Positions 21,923 through 29,362 are shown, counted from the first letter of the stretch. The stretch: 32,182 bases of DNA from Burkholderia sp. (GCA_030151225.1 JASLEG010000130.1:1-32182); one strand, 5' to 3'. The notes: generated by a model not told the origin, from the sequence alone. Numbers and translations are program-made.

Positions 21923-21946
21923 TTGCGGAATCCGGATCTTTCGCAA
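21923..21946 (+). terminator. Hairpin followed by T-rich DNA in the non-coding locus
   Basis: TTGCGGAA (21923-21930) pairs with TTTCGCAA (21939-21946) with one G-U, around loop TCCGGATC. TATTTCTTC follows. It is a possible weak terminator. Confidence 0.4.
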
Positions 21947-22035
21947 TATTTCTTCAAATAGGGCGAAAGTTTTTTGGATCGTTGCCGTTAATCTTATAGG
22001 GTCAGCTGAATTAAGCCTCGGCTGCCTTGAGTTTT

Positions 22036-22067
22036 GCCCGCTTCGCGACAGCGTAGCGGGCTTTTTT
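22036..22067 (+). terminator. Rho-independent terminator without an obvious gene upstream
   Basis: GCCCGCT (22036-22042) pairs with AGCGGGC (22055-22061), with an inner CGC/GCG pair, and six T residues follow (22062-22067). It reads on the plus strand, whereas the nearest downstream gene (hxlR-type) is on the minus strand. TATAGG at 21997-22002, with TTTTGG 17 bp before it, could start a short RNA ending here. Confidence 0.75.
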
Positions 22068-22132
22068 ACGTCCGTCGGTAATGCGCAACATTGCAGCGCC
22101 AAGGCACGGCGCGACGGCGGGATGCCTCGGCA

Positions 22133-22609
22133 TCAGTGCGCGTCCGCCGGTTCGGGCATCGGCAGGCCGGGGCCGGGCAGGGCGTCGATCTCGCGCGGAT
22201 CGAGCGGCTCGCCGCATTCGGAGCACACCATCACGGGCCGGATCAGCTTGCCGCAGCGCCGGTGCCGCAGCAGCACGGGCGGCCCGGCGCCTTCGTCCTT
22301 CCAGCGGTCGCCCCAGGCGGTCAGCGCGAGCAGGATCGAATGCAGGTCGCGGCCCTTCTCGGTGAGCCGGTATTCGTGGCGCGGCGGCTTGTCCTGATAC
22401 GGACGCTTCTCGAACACGCCTTCGTCCACCAGCCGCGCGAGCCGTTCGGCCAGCACGTGTCGGGTCACGCCGAGCTGCGCCTGGAACGCATCGAAGCGCC
22501 GCACGCCGAGAAACGCGTTGCGCAGGATCAACAGGGTCCAGCGGTCGCCGAGCACCGCCAGCGTGCGCGCGACCGAGCAGGGCGTCTCGCCCACGTCGTC
22601 CCATTTCAT
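22133..22609 (-). CDS. HxlR-family winged-helix transcriptional regulator
   Basis: This 158-aa regulator has the HxlR winged helix (CSVARTLAVLGDRWTLLILR near 11-30, then FDAFQAQLGVTRHVLAERLA, wing YRLTEKGRDL). It has a C-terminal Cys-rich element (RCGKLIRPVMVCSECGEPL) seen in many family members. The start at 22609 is chosen over an ATG 21 codons earlier: GGAGGA lies 8 bp before it, and a perfect TATAAT lies at 22644-22649, between the two candidate starts. HxlR proteins usually control a divergent neighbour in response to reactive electrophiles or similar. Here that neighbour is a thioesterase gene. Confidence 0.9.
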   Translation of the reverse strand: MKWDDVGETPCSVARTLAVLGDRWTLLILRNAFLGVRRFDAFQAQLGVTRHVLAERLARLVDEGVFEKRPYQDKPPRHEYRLTEKGRDLHSILLALTAWGDRWKDEGAGPPVLLRHRRCGKLIRPVMVCSECGEPLDPREIDALPGPGLPMPEPADAH

Positions 22610-22643
22610 CGTCGATTCCTCCACCGGCTGCCAAGTGGGTTCG

Positions 22644-22649
22644 ATTATA
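22644..22649 (-). promoter_or_regulatory. -10 element of the HxlR-type gene
   Basis: The minus strand reads TATAAT at 22644-22649, 35 bp upstream of the preferred ATG. The -35 at 17 bp spacing (ATGGCC) is poor, which may mean activation or autoregulation. Confidence 0.55.
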
Positions 22650-22679
22650 GAACGGACATTCGAATCGGCCATCTCCGCA

Positions 22680-22726
22680 TTGACATGACCGAAATCGGCA
22701 AAGAATAATGCGTTCTGTTTTGGAAC
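22680..22726 (+). promoter_or_regulatory. Promoter and likely operator of the thioesterase gene
   Basis: A consensus TTGACA (22680-22685), an 18-bp spacer and AATAAT (22704-22709) form a good promoter. Right at the expected start site is the inverted repeat GTTC-N7-GAAC (22712-22726), followed by AACTAACTACGT. A repressor bound there, possibly the divergent HxlR protein, would block transcription. Confidence 0.6.
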
Positions 22727-22777
22727 TAACTACGTGACGCACCGGCCGACGGCGCGTCGTTCACGAGGAGACAGAGG

Positions 22778-23215
22778 ATGAAACCGCTCGACTTTTCCGG
22801 CATCGACCTGTTGCGCGCGGCCGCGGCCGGCGACCTGCCCGCGCCGTCGATCACCGACACGATGCCGATGCGGCTCGAGGCGGTGGAACTCGGCTACGTG
22901 CGCATGACCGCGCGCGCCGACGCGCGCCATCTGAATCCGCTCGGCGGCGTGCACGGCGGCTTCGCGGCCACGGTGCTCGATTCGGTCACCGGCTGCGCCG
23001 TGCACTCGATGCTCGATCGCGGCGTGGGCTACGGCACCGTGGACCTGCACGTGAAGATGCTGCGGCCGGTGCCGCGCGACGTGGAGCTGATCGCGGAAGG
23101 GCGCGTCACCCATCTGTCGCGCACGCTCGGCGTGGCCGAGGGCACGCTGAAGACGCCCGACGACAAGATCGTGGCGCAGGGCTCCGCCACCTGTTACATC
23201 CAGCGTCCGGAATGA
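22778..23215 (+). CDS. PaaI-type hotdog-fold thioesterase
   Basis: This 145-aa protein has the single-domain hotdog fold of PaaI/YbgC-type acyl-CoA thioesterases. The signature HLNPLGGVHGGF (51-62) contains the active-site loop, and D68 follows in TVLDS. It should hydrolyse an aryl- or acyl-CoA thioester in the cytoplasm; the substrate is not evident. GAGGAG is 7 bp before the ATG. It is transcribed divergently from the HxlR-type regulator with a consensus promoter and a dyad between them. HxlR-thioesterase pairs suggest inducible clearing of CoA esters or electrophile stress, an inference. Confidence 0.88.
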   Translation: MKPLDFSGIDLLRAAAAGDLPAPSITDTMPMRLEAVELGYVRMTARADARHLNPLGGVHGGFAATVLDSVTGCAVHSMLDRGVGYGTVDLHVKMLRPVPRDVELIAEGRVTHLSRTLGVAEGTLKTPDDKIVAQGSATCYIQRPE

Positions 23216-23274
23216 GCGCGCGCACGCCGCGCTGACTCGGCACGGCGTGCGCCTGCGCGTCGCATTCCATTGGC

Positions 23275-23280
23275 TATACT
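23275..23280 (+). promoter_or_regulatory. -10 element of the metallopeptidase gene
   Basis: TATACT at 23275-23280, 63 bp before the ATG, is a 5-of-6 -10 match. No good -35 is seen at 16-18 bp. Confidence 0.4.
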
Positions 23281-23343
23281 TCGAGCGTCCCGCGGCGCGT
23301 CGTGCGCGCCGCGCACCCGACGAATTCGCCGAACGGAGCCGCG

Positions 23344-24222
23344 ATGCGCCTCGATGACGAAGCCGAAAGCCGGAATGTCGAGGATCGTCGTGGCGGATTC
23401 GGTGGCGCGGGCGGACGTGGCGCGACGATCGGCATCGGCACGATCGTGGTGGCGCTGGCGGCCTCCTGGCTGTTCGGCATCGATCCGCGCCTGATCCTGC
23501 AGGGGGCCTCGGTGCTGCAGGGCCAGCATCCCGTGCAGCCGGCACCGTCGACGGGCGCGCCGCCGCGCGCCGCGGCCAGCGATCCGCGCGCGGTATTCAC
23601 GCGCAAGGTGCTCGGCAACATCGAGCGCACCTGGTCGACGATCTTTCCCCCCCAGCTTCACCGCGATTACTCGCCGCCCACGCTCGTGATGTTCGAGCAC
23701 TCGACGCCCACCGCCTGCGGCACCGGCCGGACGGCGATGGGGCCGTTCTACTGCCCGGCCGATCGCAAGGTCTACATCGATCTCGGTTTCTACGACGAAC
23801 TGCGCCGCAACTTCGGCGCGGGCGGCGATTTTGCTCAGGCCTACGTGATCGCGCACGAGGTGGGGCATCACGTGCAGAAGCTGCTCGGCATCTCCGACAA
23901 GGTGGACGCGGCGCGTCGGCGCCTGTCCGAGGTGCAGGCGAACCGCCTGTCGGTGCGCCTCGAGCTGCAGGCCGACTGCTTCGCGGGCGTGTGGGCCTAC
24001 CACGCGCAGCAGGCGAACCGGCAACTGATCGAGCCCGGCGAATTCGAGCAGGGCCTGAAGACGGCCGCCGCGATCGGCGACGACACGCTGCAGCGTCGCA
24101 GCCAGGGCGTGGTGGTGCCGGACGCGTTCACGCACGGCACCAGCGAGCAGCGCGTGGCGTGGCTGCGGCGCGGCATGCAGCGCGGCGAGGTGCGCGACTG
24201 CGACACGTTCGCCGCGCGCTGA
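23344..24222 (+). CDS. ypfJ: YpfJ-family neutral zinc metallopeptidase
   Basis: This 292-aa membrane-anchored protein starts with the typical family N-terminus (ESRNVEDRRG at 8-17). It has one transmembrane segment (about 28-46) and a Pro/Ala linker. The metallopeptidase domain follows, with HEVGHH at 171-176 (zinc ligands H171 and H175, catalytic E172). LELQADCFAGVWAYHA downstream supplies the third ligand region. The preserved C-terminal domain ends in CDTF. GGAG is 5 bp before the ATG at 23344. The physiological substrate of this family is not known. Confidence 0.93.
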   Translation: MRLDDEAESRNVEDRRGGFGGAGGRGATIGIGTIVVALAASWLFGIDPRLILQGASVLQGQHPVQPAPSTGAPPRAAASDPRAVFTRKVLGNIERTWSTIFPPQLHRDYSPPTLVMFEHSTPTACGTGRTAMGPFYCPADRKVYIDLGFYDELRRNFGAGGDFAQAYVIAHEVGHHVQKLLGISDKVDAARRRLSEVQANRLSVRLELQADCFAGVWAYHAQQANRQLIEPGEFEQGLKTAAAIGDDTLQRRSQGVVVPDAFTHGTSEQRVAWLRRGMQRGEVRDCDTFAAR

Positions 24223-24391
24223 CGGAGCACGGGCTCATGCACGCCTCGCGCACGTCGCATGCGATAATCCGTCGTTGGCCGCACGGCGTCCGTCCGGCTT
24301 GCCGGGCGGGGTTCGCCGGGCGTCGGGCCGCGGCACGATGCAACGAGGTGGCAAGCCCGCGCGGTCCCATCACTCGCATGCCGGACACGAC

Positions 24392-25456
24392 ATGAACACG
24401 ACCCGCACCACTGCACCTTCCCCGATACTCGGCTGGACCGTGTTCGTGCTGGTCGCGGTCGCGGGCCTGTTCTACGTGAAGTGGTCGCCGTATTACCATC
24501 GCGCGTTCGTCGCGGCCGAGCATCACTCGATCGGCCCGTCGATCCTGATGGGCAATGCGGCGCAGGCACCACCGCCGTCGCTGCAGGCCGCGCTCGATTA
24601 CGCCTGGGCCTACGGCAAGGCGATCTGGCAGGCGATGGTGCTGGGCCTGCTGCTCGGCTCGGCGATCCAGGCGCTGCTGCCGGCCGCGCTGATCGCGCGC
24701 CTGCTCGGGCGCACCGGCTTCGGCAGCGTGGTGGCCGGTGGCCTGCTGTCGCTGCCGGGCATGATGTGCACATGCTGCGCGGCGCCCGTGGTGGCCGGCC
24801 TGCGCGCGCGCGAGGCCTCGCCGGGCGGCGCGGTGGCGTTCTGGCTCGGCAACACAGTGCTGAACCCGGCCACGCTCGTGTTCATGGGCTTCGTGCTCGG
24901 CTGGCAGTGGGCCGCGCTGCGCATCGGCTTCGGCGTGGCGATGGTGTTCGGCATCGGTTACGTGCTGAACCGCGTTCCGGCCGCCGGCGCGCAGCCGGTG
25001 GCCGGCGCGGCGCTCGCCCCGATCGCGATCGACCGCGGCGGCGCCGACGGCAGTGCCTGGGTACGATGGGGCCGGCTGTTCGTGCGCATGACGCTGCGCC
25101 TGATCCCGGAGTACATCGTGCTGGTGCTGCTGCTCGGTGCGGCGCGTGCGTGGCTGTTTCCGAGCGTTGGCCCCGAGGTCGGCAACACGGTACTGTGGAT
25201 CGTGCTGTTCGCCGTGGCCGGCATGCTGTTCGTGATTCCGACGGCCGGCGAGGTGCCGATCGTGCAGGCAATGCTCGCGCTCGGCGTGGGTGCCGGCCCC
25301 GCGGCGGCGCTGCTGCTCACGCTGCCGCCGGTCAGCGTGCCCTCGCTGGCGATGCTGTGGCGCTCGTTCGCGCCGCGCATGCTGATGCGGGTGGCGGTGC
25401 TGGTGGTGGCATTCGGCATCGCGGCAGGTGCGGCGGCGGCGGCGCTCGGGTTCTGA
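24392..25456 (+). CDS. ArsP/YraQ-superfamily permease (PF03773-type)
   Basis: This 354-aa inner-membrane protein has eight or more hydrophobic segments. The diagnostic motif is LPGMMCTCCAAPVVAGLRAR (121-140), with the paired cysteines C128 and C129. In ArsP the paired cysteines bind trivalent organoarsenicals, and related permeases may move metals or thiols. A second repeat has PTAGEVPIVQAMLALGVGAG. The start at 24392 is the ATG just before the first membrane segment; the open frame upstream lacks signal. No arsR or other ars genes are adjacent, so the arsenical substrate is only a family hint. GATAAT at 24263-24268 might be its -10. Confidence 0.85.
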   Translation: MNTTRTTAPSPILGWTVFVLVAVAGLFYVKWSPYYHRAFVAAEHHSIGPSILMGNAAQAPPPSLQAALDYAWAYGKAIWQAMVLGLLLGSAIQALLPAALIARLLGRTGFGSVVAGGLLSLPGMMCTCCAAPVVAGLRAREASPGGAVAFWLGNTVLNPATLVFMGFVLGWQWAALRIGFGVAMVFGIGYVLNRVPAAGAQPVAGAALAPIAIDRGGADGSAWVRWGRLFVRMTLRLIPEYIVLVLLLGAARAWLFPSVGPEVGNTVLWIVLFAVAGMLFVIPTAGEVPIVQAMLALGVGAGPAAALLLTLPPVSVPSLAMLWRSFAPRMLMRVAVLVVAFGIAAGAAAAALGF

Positions 25457-25562
25457 GCGCCTTGCCGCACGGTGGTGCAGGGCGGCCCGGCACCATCATG
25501 AAGACCATTCGACCGCCGTCGCTTGACTGCGGCGGCTTTCCCCGAAGCAATCAGGATTTCGC

Positions 25563-25985
25563 ATGAAGCAACAGAAGATTCATCCCAAACTCGAACAGGC
25601 GCTGACGCGAGGCGATCTCGCGATCCGCCAGGCCAACTCCGCACGCGCCACGGCGGTGCTGAACGCGCTCGGCAAGATGATCATCGAGGCATCGTCGACG
25701 ATCGGCGTCGAAGCCAGCATCGAGATCCCGCAGGGCGATCGCATCTACGATCCGCTCAACGGGCTGTGGCCGCAACGCATGCTGGTGTCGTTCGACGGTC
25801 CCGTCGACGAGGCCGACGAGGAGGAGCTGCGTTCCGTGTACCTGCTCGCCGACGATCCGGGCACGGTGTTCCGTGTCGAATGGCATCGCGCCGACGGCAA
25901 ACTCGGTCGCCAGGAAGGCGGCCCGATCGCGACGGTCGCGTTCCTGACCGACGTGGAAATGCCGTGGGGCGACGACGACGCGTGA
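25563..25985 (+). CDS. Unknown soluble protein
   Basis: This 140-aa protein is acidic at its C-terminus (EMPWGDDDA), with a helical N-terminal third (HPKLEQALTRGDLAIRQANS) and a beta-rich remainder (RMLVSFDGPVDEADEEELRS, TVFRVEWHRADGK). No signal peptide, membrane segment or catalytic motif is visible, and I do not recognise the family. AGGA precedes the ATG by about 8 bp. A perfect 16-bp hairpin begins 12 bp after its stop. Codon use matches the neighbours, so this is a real gene rather than a chance frame. Confidence 0.75.
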   Translation: MKQQKIHPKLEQALTRGDLAIRQANSARATAVLNALGKMIIEASSTIGVEASIEIPQGDRIYDPLNGLWPQRMLVSFDGPVDEADEEELRSVYLLADDPGTVFRVEWHRADGKLGRQEGGPIATVAFLTDVEMPWGDDDA

Positions 25986-25997
25986 GCCGGTTCGGAT

Positions 25998-26034
25998 GAC
26001 GGCACGGCGATGCCTCGCGCATCGCCGTGCCGTC
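25998..26034. terminator. 16-bp perfect hairpin in a convergent junction
   Basis: GACGGCACGGCGATGC (25998-26013) pairs perfectly with GCATCGCCGTGCCGTC (26019-26034) around a 5-nt loop. It fills nearly all of the 51-bp gap between two convergent stops. No T-run is present on either strand. Confidence 0.65.
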
Positions 26035-26036
26035 GC

Positions 26037-26891
26037 TCAGCGCATCATGCGTCGGCGCAACAGCCAGGCCGACACCACGAAGCCGCCCACCGCGTAGGCG
26101 GCCAGCACGCCCGCGTGCATGGCCACGTCGCTGGCCGGGCGGCCGAGCATGGCCGGCCGGATCAGGTCCACCGCGTTCGCGAGCGGCAGCGCGTAGGCCG
26201 CGTGCTGGGCGATCGCCGGCAGTTGCCTGACCGGGAAGAACACGCCCGAGAGCAGCAGCATCGGCGTGAGCGCGAGCGTCTGATAGAACATGAAGAAGTC
26301 GTAGGACGGCGCGATCGCCGTCACCACCATCGCCAGGCTCGCGAAGGCCAGCCCGGCCAGCGCGATCACGGGCAGCGCGGCGAGCAGCGACGGAAACGCC
26401 GCGTAGCCGAGCAGGCTCGCCACCACCATGATCGCGGCGCCCGACAGCATCGCCTTGCTGGCCGCCCACACGATCTCCCCGAGCACGATGTCGCCGAGCG
26501 CGAGCGGCGTGTGCATGATCGCCTCCCAGGTGCGCTGCACGTGCATGCGCGAGAAGCCCGAATACATCGCCTCGAAGCTGGCCGATACCATCACGCTCGA
26601 GCCCACCGTGCCGGCCGCGAGGAACGCGATGTAGGACACGCCGTCCACGTGGCCCAGCATGATTCCGAGGCCGAACCCCAGCCCGAACAGATAGATCATC
26701 GGATCGGCGAGGTGGCCGATCGTCGAGGCGAGGGCGAGCTTTCTCCACACCAGGTAATTGCGGCGCCACACGGCGATCCAGTTGTGCCCGTTGGCGGGCA
26801 GCGCGATCGCGAAGCGCGAGGGCCTGACGGGCGTGGTGCGCGCGATGTCGTTCGAAGTATCGGGGGCGGCGCCCCGGTGGCCGGTATCCAT
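26037..26891 (-). CDS. nodJ: ABC-2 type exporter permease (NodJ-like)
   Basis: This 284-aa inner-membrane permease belongs to the ABC-2 family, with six hydrophobic segments between about residues 60 and 280. Conserved pieces are WRRNYLVWRKLALASTIGHL (42-61), the central MVSASFEAMYSGFSRMHVQR stretch and LLLSGVFFPVRQLP. The name comes from rhizobial NodJ, which exports Nod factors. Non-symbiotic beta-proteobacteria commonly carry homologues, and no nodulation genes are here, so the cargo is unknown (lipid-linked sugar or drug are options). It begins 13 bp after the ATP-binding gene. Confidence 0.88.
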   Translation of the reverse strand: MDTGHRGAAPDTSNDIARTTPVRPSRFAIALPANGHNWIAVWRRNYLVWRKLALASTIGHLADPMIYLFGLGFGLGIMLGHVDGVSYIAFLAAGTVGSSVMVSASFEAMYSGFSRMHVQRTWEAIMHTPLALGDIVLGEIVWAASKAMLSGAAIMVVASLLGYAAFPSLLAALPVIALAGLAFASLAMVVTAIAPSYDFFMFYQTLALTPMLLLSGVFFPVRQLPAIAQHAAYALPLANAVDLIRPAMLGRPASDVAMHAGVLAAYAVGGFVVSAWLLRRRMMR

Positions 26892-26904
26892 CGATTCGTC
26901 CCGC

Positions 26905-27819
26905 TCAATCCTGCATGTCGCGGCCGGTCAGCCGCAGGAATACGTCCTCGAGATTCGCCGGCCGATGCAGGTAGCGCAGGTCGGCACGGCCCTTCAGGGT
27001 GCGGGTCAACTGCGTCGGGTCGTCCACGTAGCAGAACAGCGTCTCGCCGCTGATCTCGGCGCGTGCCACGAGCGGCGCGAGTTCGTCGCGCAGCGCGACC
27101 GGATCCGGCCCGTAGATTTCCACCACGTCACAGCCGATCTCGCTCTCGATCAGCGCGCGCGGCGCGCCCTCGGCGATCTTGCGCCCCGCTTCGACCACGC
27201 ACAGGCGGTCGCACAATCGTTCGGCCTCTTCCATGAAGTGCGTGGTCAGCAGGATCGTCTTGCCACGCGCGAGCAGCGAGCGCAGTCGTTCCCACATCAG
27301 GTGCCGCGCCTGCGGATCGAGCCCCGTGGTGGGCTCGTCGAGCACCAGCACGTCGGGATCGTTGACGAGCGCGCGGGCGAGCGTGAGCCGCCGTTTCATG
27401 CCGCCCGACAGCTCGCCGACCTTCGCATCGGCCTTGCTCTCGAGCTTGGCGAATTCGAGCAGCGAGGGCACCAGATCGCGCGCCGCGCGCGCGCTCAGCC
27501 CGAAATAGCGCGCGAACACGAGCAGGTTCTCGCGCACGCTGAAATCGGGATCGAGATTGTCGAACTGCGGCACCACGCCGACCCGCGTGCGGGCCTGGCG
27601 CGCACGCTGCGGCACGGCCTCGCCGCACAGCCGGATCGCGCCCGCCTCGGGCTGGGTGATGCCGAGCAGCATGCGCAGCGTGGTGGTCTTGCCGGCGCCG
27701 TTCGGGCCCAGCAGCCCGAAGCATTCGCCGCGCCGCACGTGGAACGACAGGCCGTCGACGACACGCTTGTCGCCGAAGCTTTTCTGGACGTCGTGAAATT
27801 CGATCGGAGCGTCGGACAT
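26905..27819 (-). CDS. nodI: ABC exporter ATP-binding protein (NodI-like)
   Basis: This 304-aa ATPase drives the NodJ-like permease encoded next. Walker A is GPNGAGKTT (38-46), the Q-loop is Q85, the signature is LSGGM (137-141), Walker B is VLVLDEP (157-163) and the H-loop is H194. The variant LSGGMKRRL signature is typical of the NodI/DrrA group. The ATG at 27819 (MSDAPIEF) gives the usual family length; the open frame before it is not conserved-looking. No clear Shine-Dalgarno was found. It is divergent from the universal stress protein gene across 241 bp. Confidence 0.93.
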   Translation of the reverse strand: MSDAPIEFHDVQKSFGDKRVVDGLSFHVRRGECFGLLGPNGAGKTTTLRMLLGITQPEAGAIRLCGEAVPQRARQARTRVGVVPQFDNLDPDFSVRENLLVFARYFGLSARAARDLVPSLLEFAKLESKADAKVGELSGGMKRRLTLARALVNDPDVLVLDEPTTGLDPQARHLMWERLRSLLARGKTILLTTHFMEEAERLCDRLCVVEAGRKIAEGAPRALIESEIGCDVVEIYGPDPVALRDELAPLVARAEISGETLFCYVDDPTQLTRTLKGRADLRYLHRPANLEDVFLRLTGRDMQD

Positions 27820-27998
27820 GGATGGCGCGGAAGAATGGCTCGCGACGGCGGGGAAGCAGCGCACCGCCACCGGCTTTCGAATCGGCCATTCTAGTGCATC
27901 GCGTCCCGTTTCCGGTTTGCCGCATGCGTTGTCGGCGTGCATGGCTGCACCGGAATCCGGCATCTGTCACCCAAGTGTGACTTCGTGTTTTCGAGCCC

Positions 27999-28027
27999 TT
28001 GCATCCTGAATTGCGGCGCACGATGAT
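27999..28027 (+). promoter_or_regulatory. Possible promoter of the universal stress protein gene
   Basis: TTGCAT (27999-28004) and GATGAT (28022-28027) are 17 bp apart. Just upstream is the dyad GTCAC-N6-GTGAC (27966-27981), a candidate regulator site that matches neither the CRP nor the FNR consensus. Confidence 0.45.
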
Positions 28028-28060
28028 GAATCGTCGACCCGATCCACGATGGAGGCGATC

Positions 28061-28564
28061 ATGCCGAGCTATCAGAAAATCCTGCTGTGCTACGACGGTT
28101 CGCTGGAGGGCCGCAAGGCCCTGCGATGCGGTGCGGATCTCGCGCTCGAACTGAAGGCGGAAACGCACCTGCTGTCGGTCGTGGACATGCGCTCGAGCAT
28201 CGCGCAGAGCGCCGGCCTGCTGACCGACGTGGCCTGCGGGCGCTTCGAGGAAACCGCGCGCGAGATCCTGCAGGAAGGCGTGGACTGGCTGACCGCGCGC
28301 GGCGTGCAGGCCCAGGGCCATTTCGCGTTCGGCTATCCGATCGAGGAGATCGCGAACCTGCAGAAGGCGCTCGGCGCCGATCTCGTGGTGGTGGGCCACC
28401 GCTGCCGCAGCGGCCTGTCGCGGTGGTGGATGGGCGCGGGCAACACGCAGCTGATGGACCGCGTGTCGTGCAGCATCCTGGTGGCGTGCTCGTCGTCCGA
28501 CGAGCAGCGCGAGGAGCGGGCCCGCGAGCGCGAGGCCGCGCTCGCGGCGGCCGGCGCGGCCTGA
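28061..28564 (+). CDS. Universal stress protein (UspA fold) with an altered nucleotide loop
   Basis: This protein has 167 aa from the ATG at 28061, with GGAGG 5 bp upstream; an ATG at 28049 has none. It opens with the USP signature KILLCYDGSLEGRKAL (6-21, D12). It also has ADLVVVGHRCRSGLSRWWMG, the position of the ATP loop. The standard GX2GX9G(S/T) motif is not kept: GHRC replaces GSHG and the loop ends GA. ATP binding is therefore doubtful and a non-nucleotide USP is possible. An Arg/Glu/Ala-rich tail extends the fold. Its 3' end converges on the DUF2939-like gene. Confidence 0.88.
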   Translation: MPSYQKILLCYDGSLEGRKALRCGADLALELKAETHLLSVVDMRSSIAQSAGLLTDVACGRFEETAREILQEGVDWLTARGVQAQGHFAFGYPIEEIANLQKALGADLVVVGHRCRSGLSRWWMGAGNTQLMDRVSCSILVACSSSDEQREERAREREAALAAAGAA

Positions 28565-28597
28565 TCGCGCGTACGCGCCGATTCATTCCTGCCGTTC

Positions 28598-28628
28598 GGC
28601 CGGCGCGGGCAGCTGCCCGCCGCCGGCC
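28598..28628. terminator. Long GC hairpin in the usp / DUF2939 convergent junction
   Basis: GGCCGGC (28598-28604) plus GCGGGC (28605-28610) pair with GCCCGC (28615-28620) plus GCCGGCC (28622-28628). That makes 13 pairs with one bulged C and an AGCT loop. No T-run is present on either strand. Confidence 0.6.
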
Positions 28629-28637
28629 CGCATTCGC

Positions 28638-29300
28638 TCAATGGTGCAGATCCACCGCGCCGAGCTTCCAGTCGAACAGGCCGCTGCGCCGGAAGATCGC
28701 GGCGTAGCGCGCCTCTCCCGAATTGCGTTGATAGACCACGATGAATTCGTTCAGCCCGTGATAGCCGGCGCTCGTCTGCGGCGCGGTGCTCGCGGCACCG
28801 CTGGCTGAAGGTGCAGGCGGGGGCGCGGCCGGCGGCACTGCATTGTCGAGCTGCGGCGCGGTCGAGGCTGAGGCCGAGGCCGGCGCCGGCTGATCGAGCG
28901 CGGGTGGGCGGCCCGGCTTGCCGTCGGGCGGCAGCCCGCTCAGCAGCGCGGCCACGCCGTCGGGCGTGGCGTAGGTATCCACGAGCGGCCCGATCACCAC
29001 CGAGCCGATCGCCGCGCCGAGCATGGCGAGCGGATTGCTGGCCTGCTGCGGGGCGAGGCGGCGCAGCAGCTCGGCGTCGAGTTGCTGCTTCAGGCTGTCG
29101 CGCAGCGACGGGTAATCGACGTAGCGGCTGATCGCCTGCGCGTCGCGTGCATCCACGGCCTGCTTCAGATTGCGCAGCACGAGATACGGCGTGGCGAACG
29201 TGTAGACGGCGAGCGCCAGCACGAGCGTGACGAGGATGGCGACGACGAGCGGCTTGCGCCGCCCGCTCGGACGCCGGGAAACGGATGCTGACGCGGACAC
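28638..29300 (-). CDS. DUF2939-like single-pass membrane protein
   Basis: This 220-aa protein has a basic N-terminus (RRPSGRRK) and one transmembrane segment (about 18-37). The region right after it resembles DUF2939 proteins (YLVLRNLKQAVDARDAQAIS, then YVDYPSLRDSLKQQLDAEL). The middle, about 120-175, is Pro/Ala/Ser-rich and of low complexity. The end is a conserved-looking FIVVYQRNSG and IFRRSGLFDWKLGAV module. The start is GTG at 29300 with GGAGG 4 bp before it. No function is known for the family; the topology suggests a periplasmic or outward-facing domain. Confidence 0.8.
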   Translation of the reverse strand: MSASASVSRRPSGRRKPLVVAILVTLVLALAVYTFATPYLVLRNLKQAVDARDAQAISRYVDYPSLRDSLKQQLDAELLRRLAPQQASNPLAMLGAAIGSVVIGPLVDTYATPDGVAALLSGLPPDGKPGRPPALDQPAPASASASTAPQLDNAVPPAAPPPAPSASGAASTAPQTSAGYHGLNEFIVVYQRNSGEARYAAIFRRSGLFDWKLGAVDLHH

Positions 29301-29362
29301 TGAACCTCCATCGCGATACGGGCTTCGAGACGACGAAGCGTATCAGACGGATCGTGACGGGA

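Noticed and set aside
21794..22102. A 102-codon minus-strand frame with less biased composition (TATIQKTFALFEEILRKIRI)
   Set aside because: It crosses several plus-strand hairpins and terminators, has no ribosome binding site, and its normal-looking composition comes from the AT-rich non-coding DNA.
26037..27819. Nodulation (symbiosis) genes
   Set aside because: Only the exporter homologues are present. nodABC, nod boxes and nif genes are absent, and NodIJ-like exporters are common in non-symbiotic beta-proteobacteria.
27966..27981. CRP or FNR site in the usp upstream region
   Set aside because: GTCAC-N6-GTGAC has its half-sites in the opposite order to TGTGA-N6-TCACA and does not fit TTGAT-N4-ATCAA.
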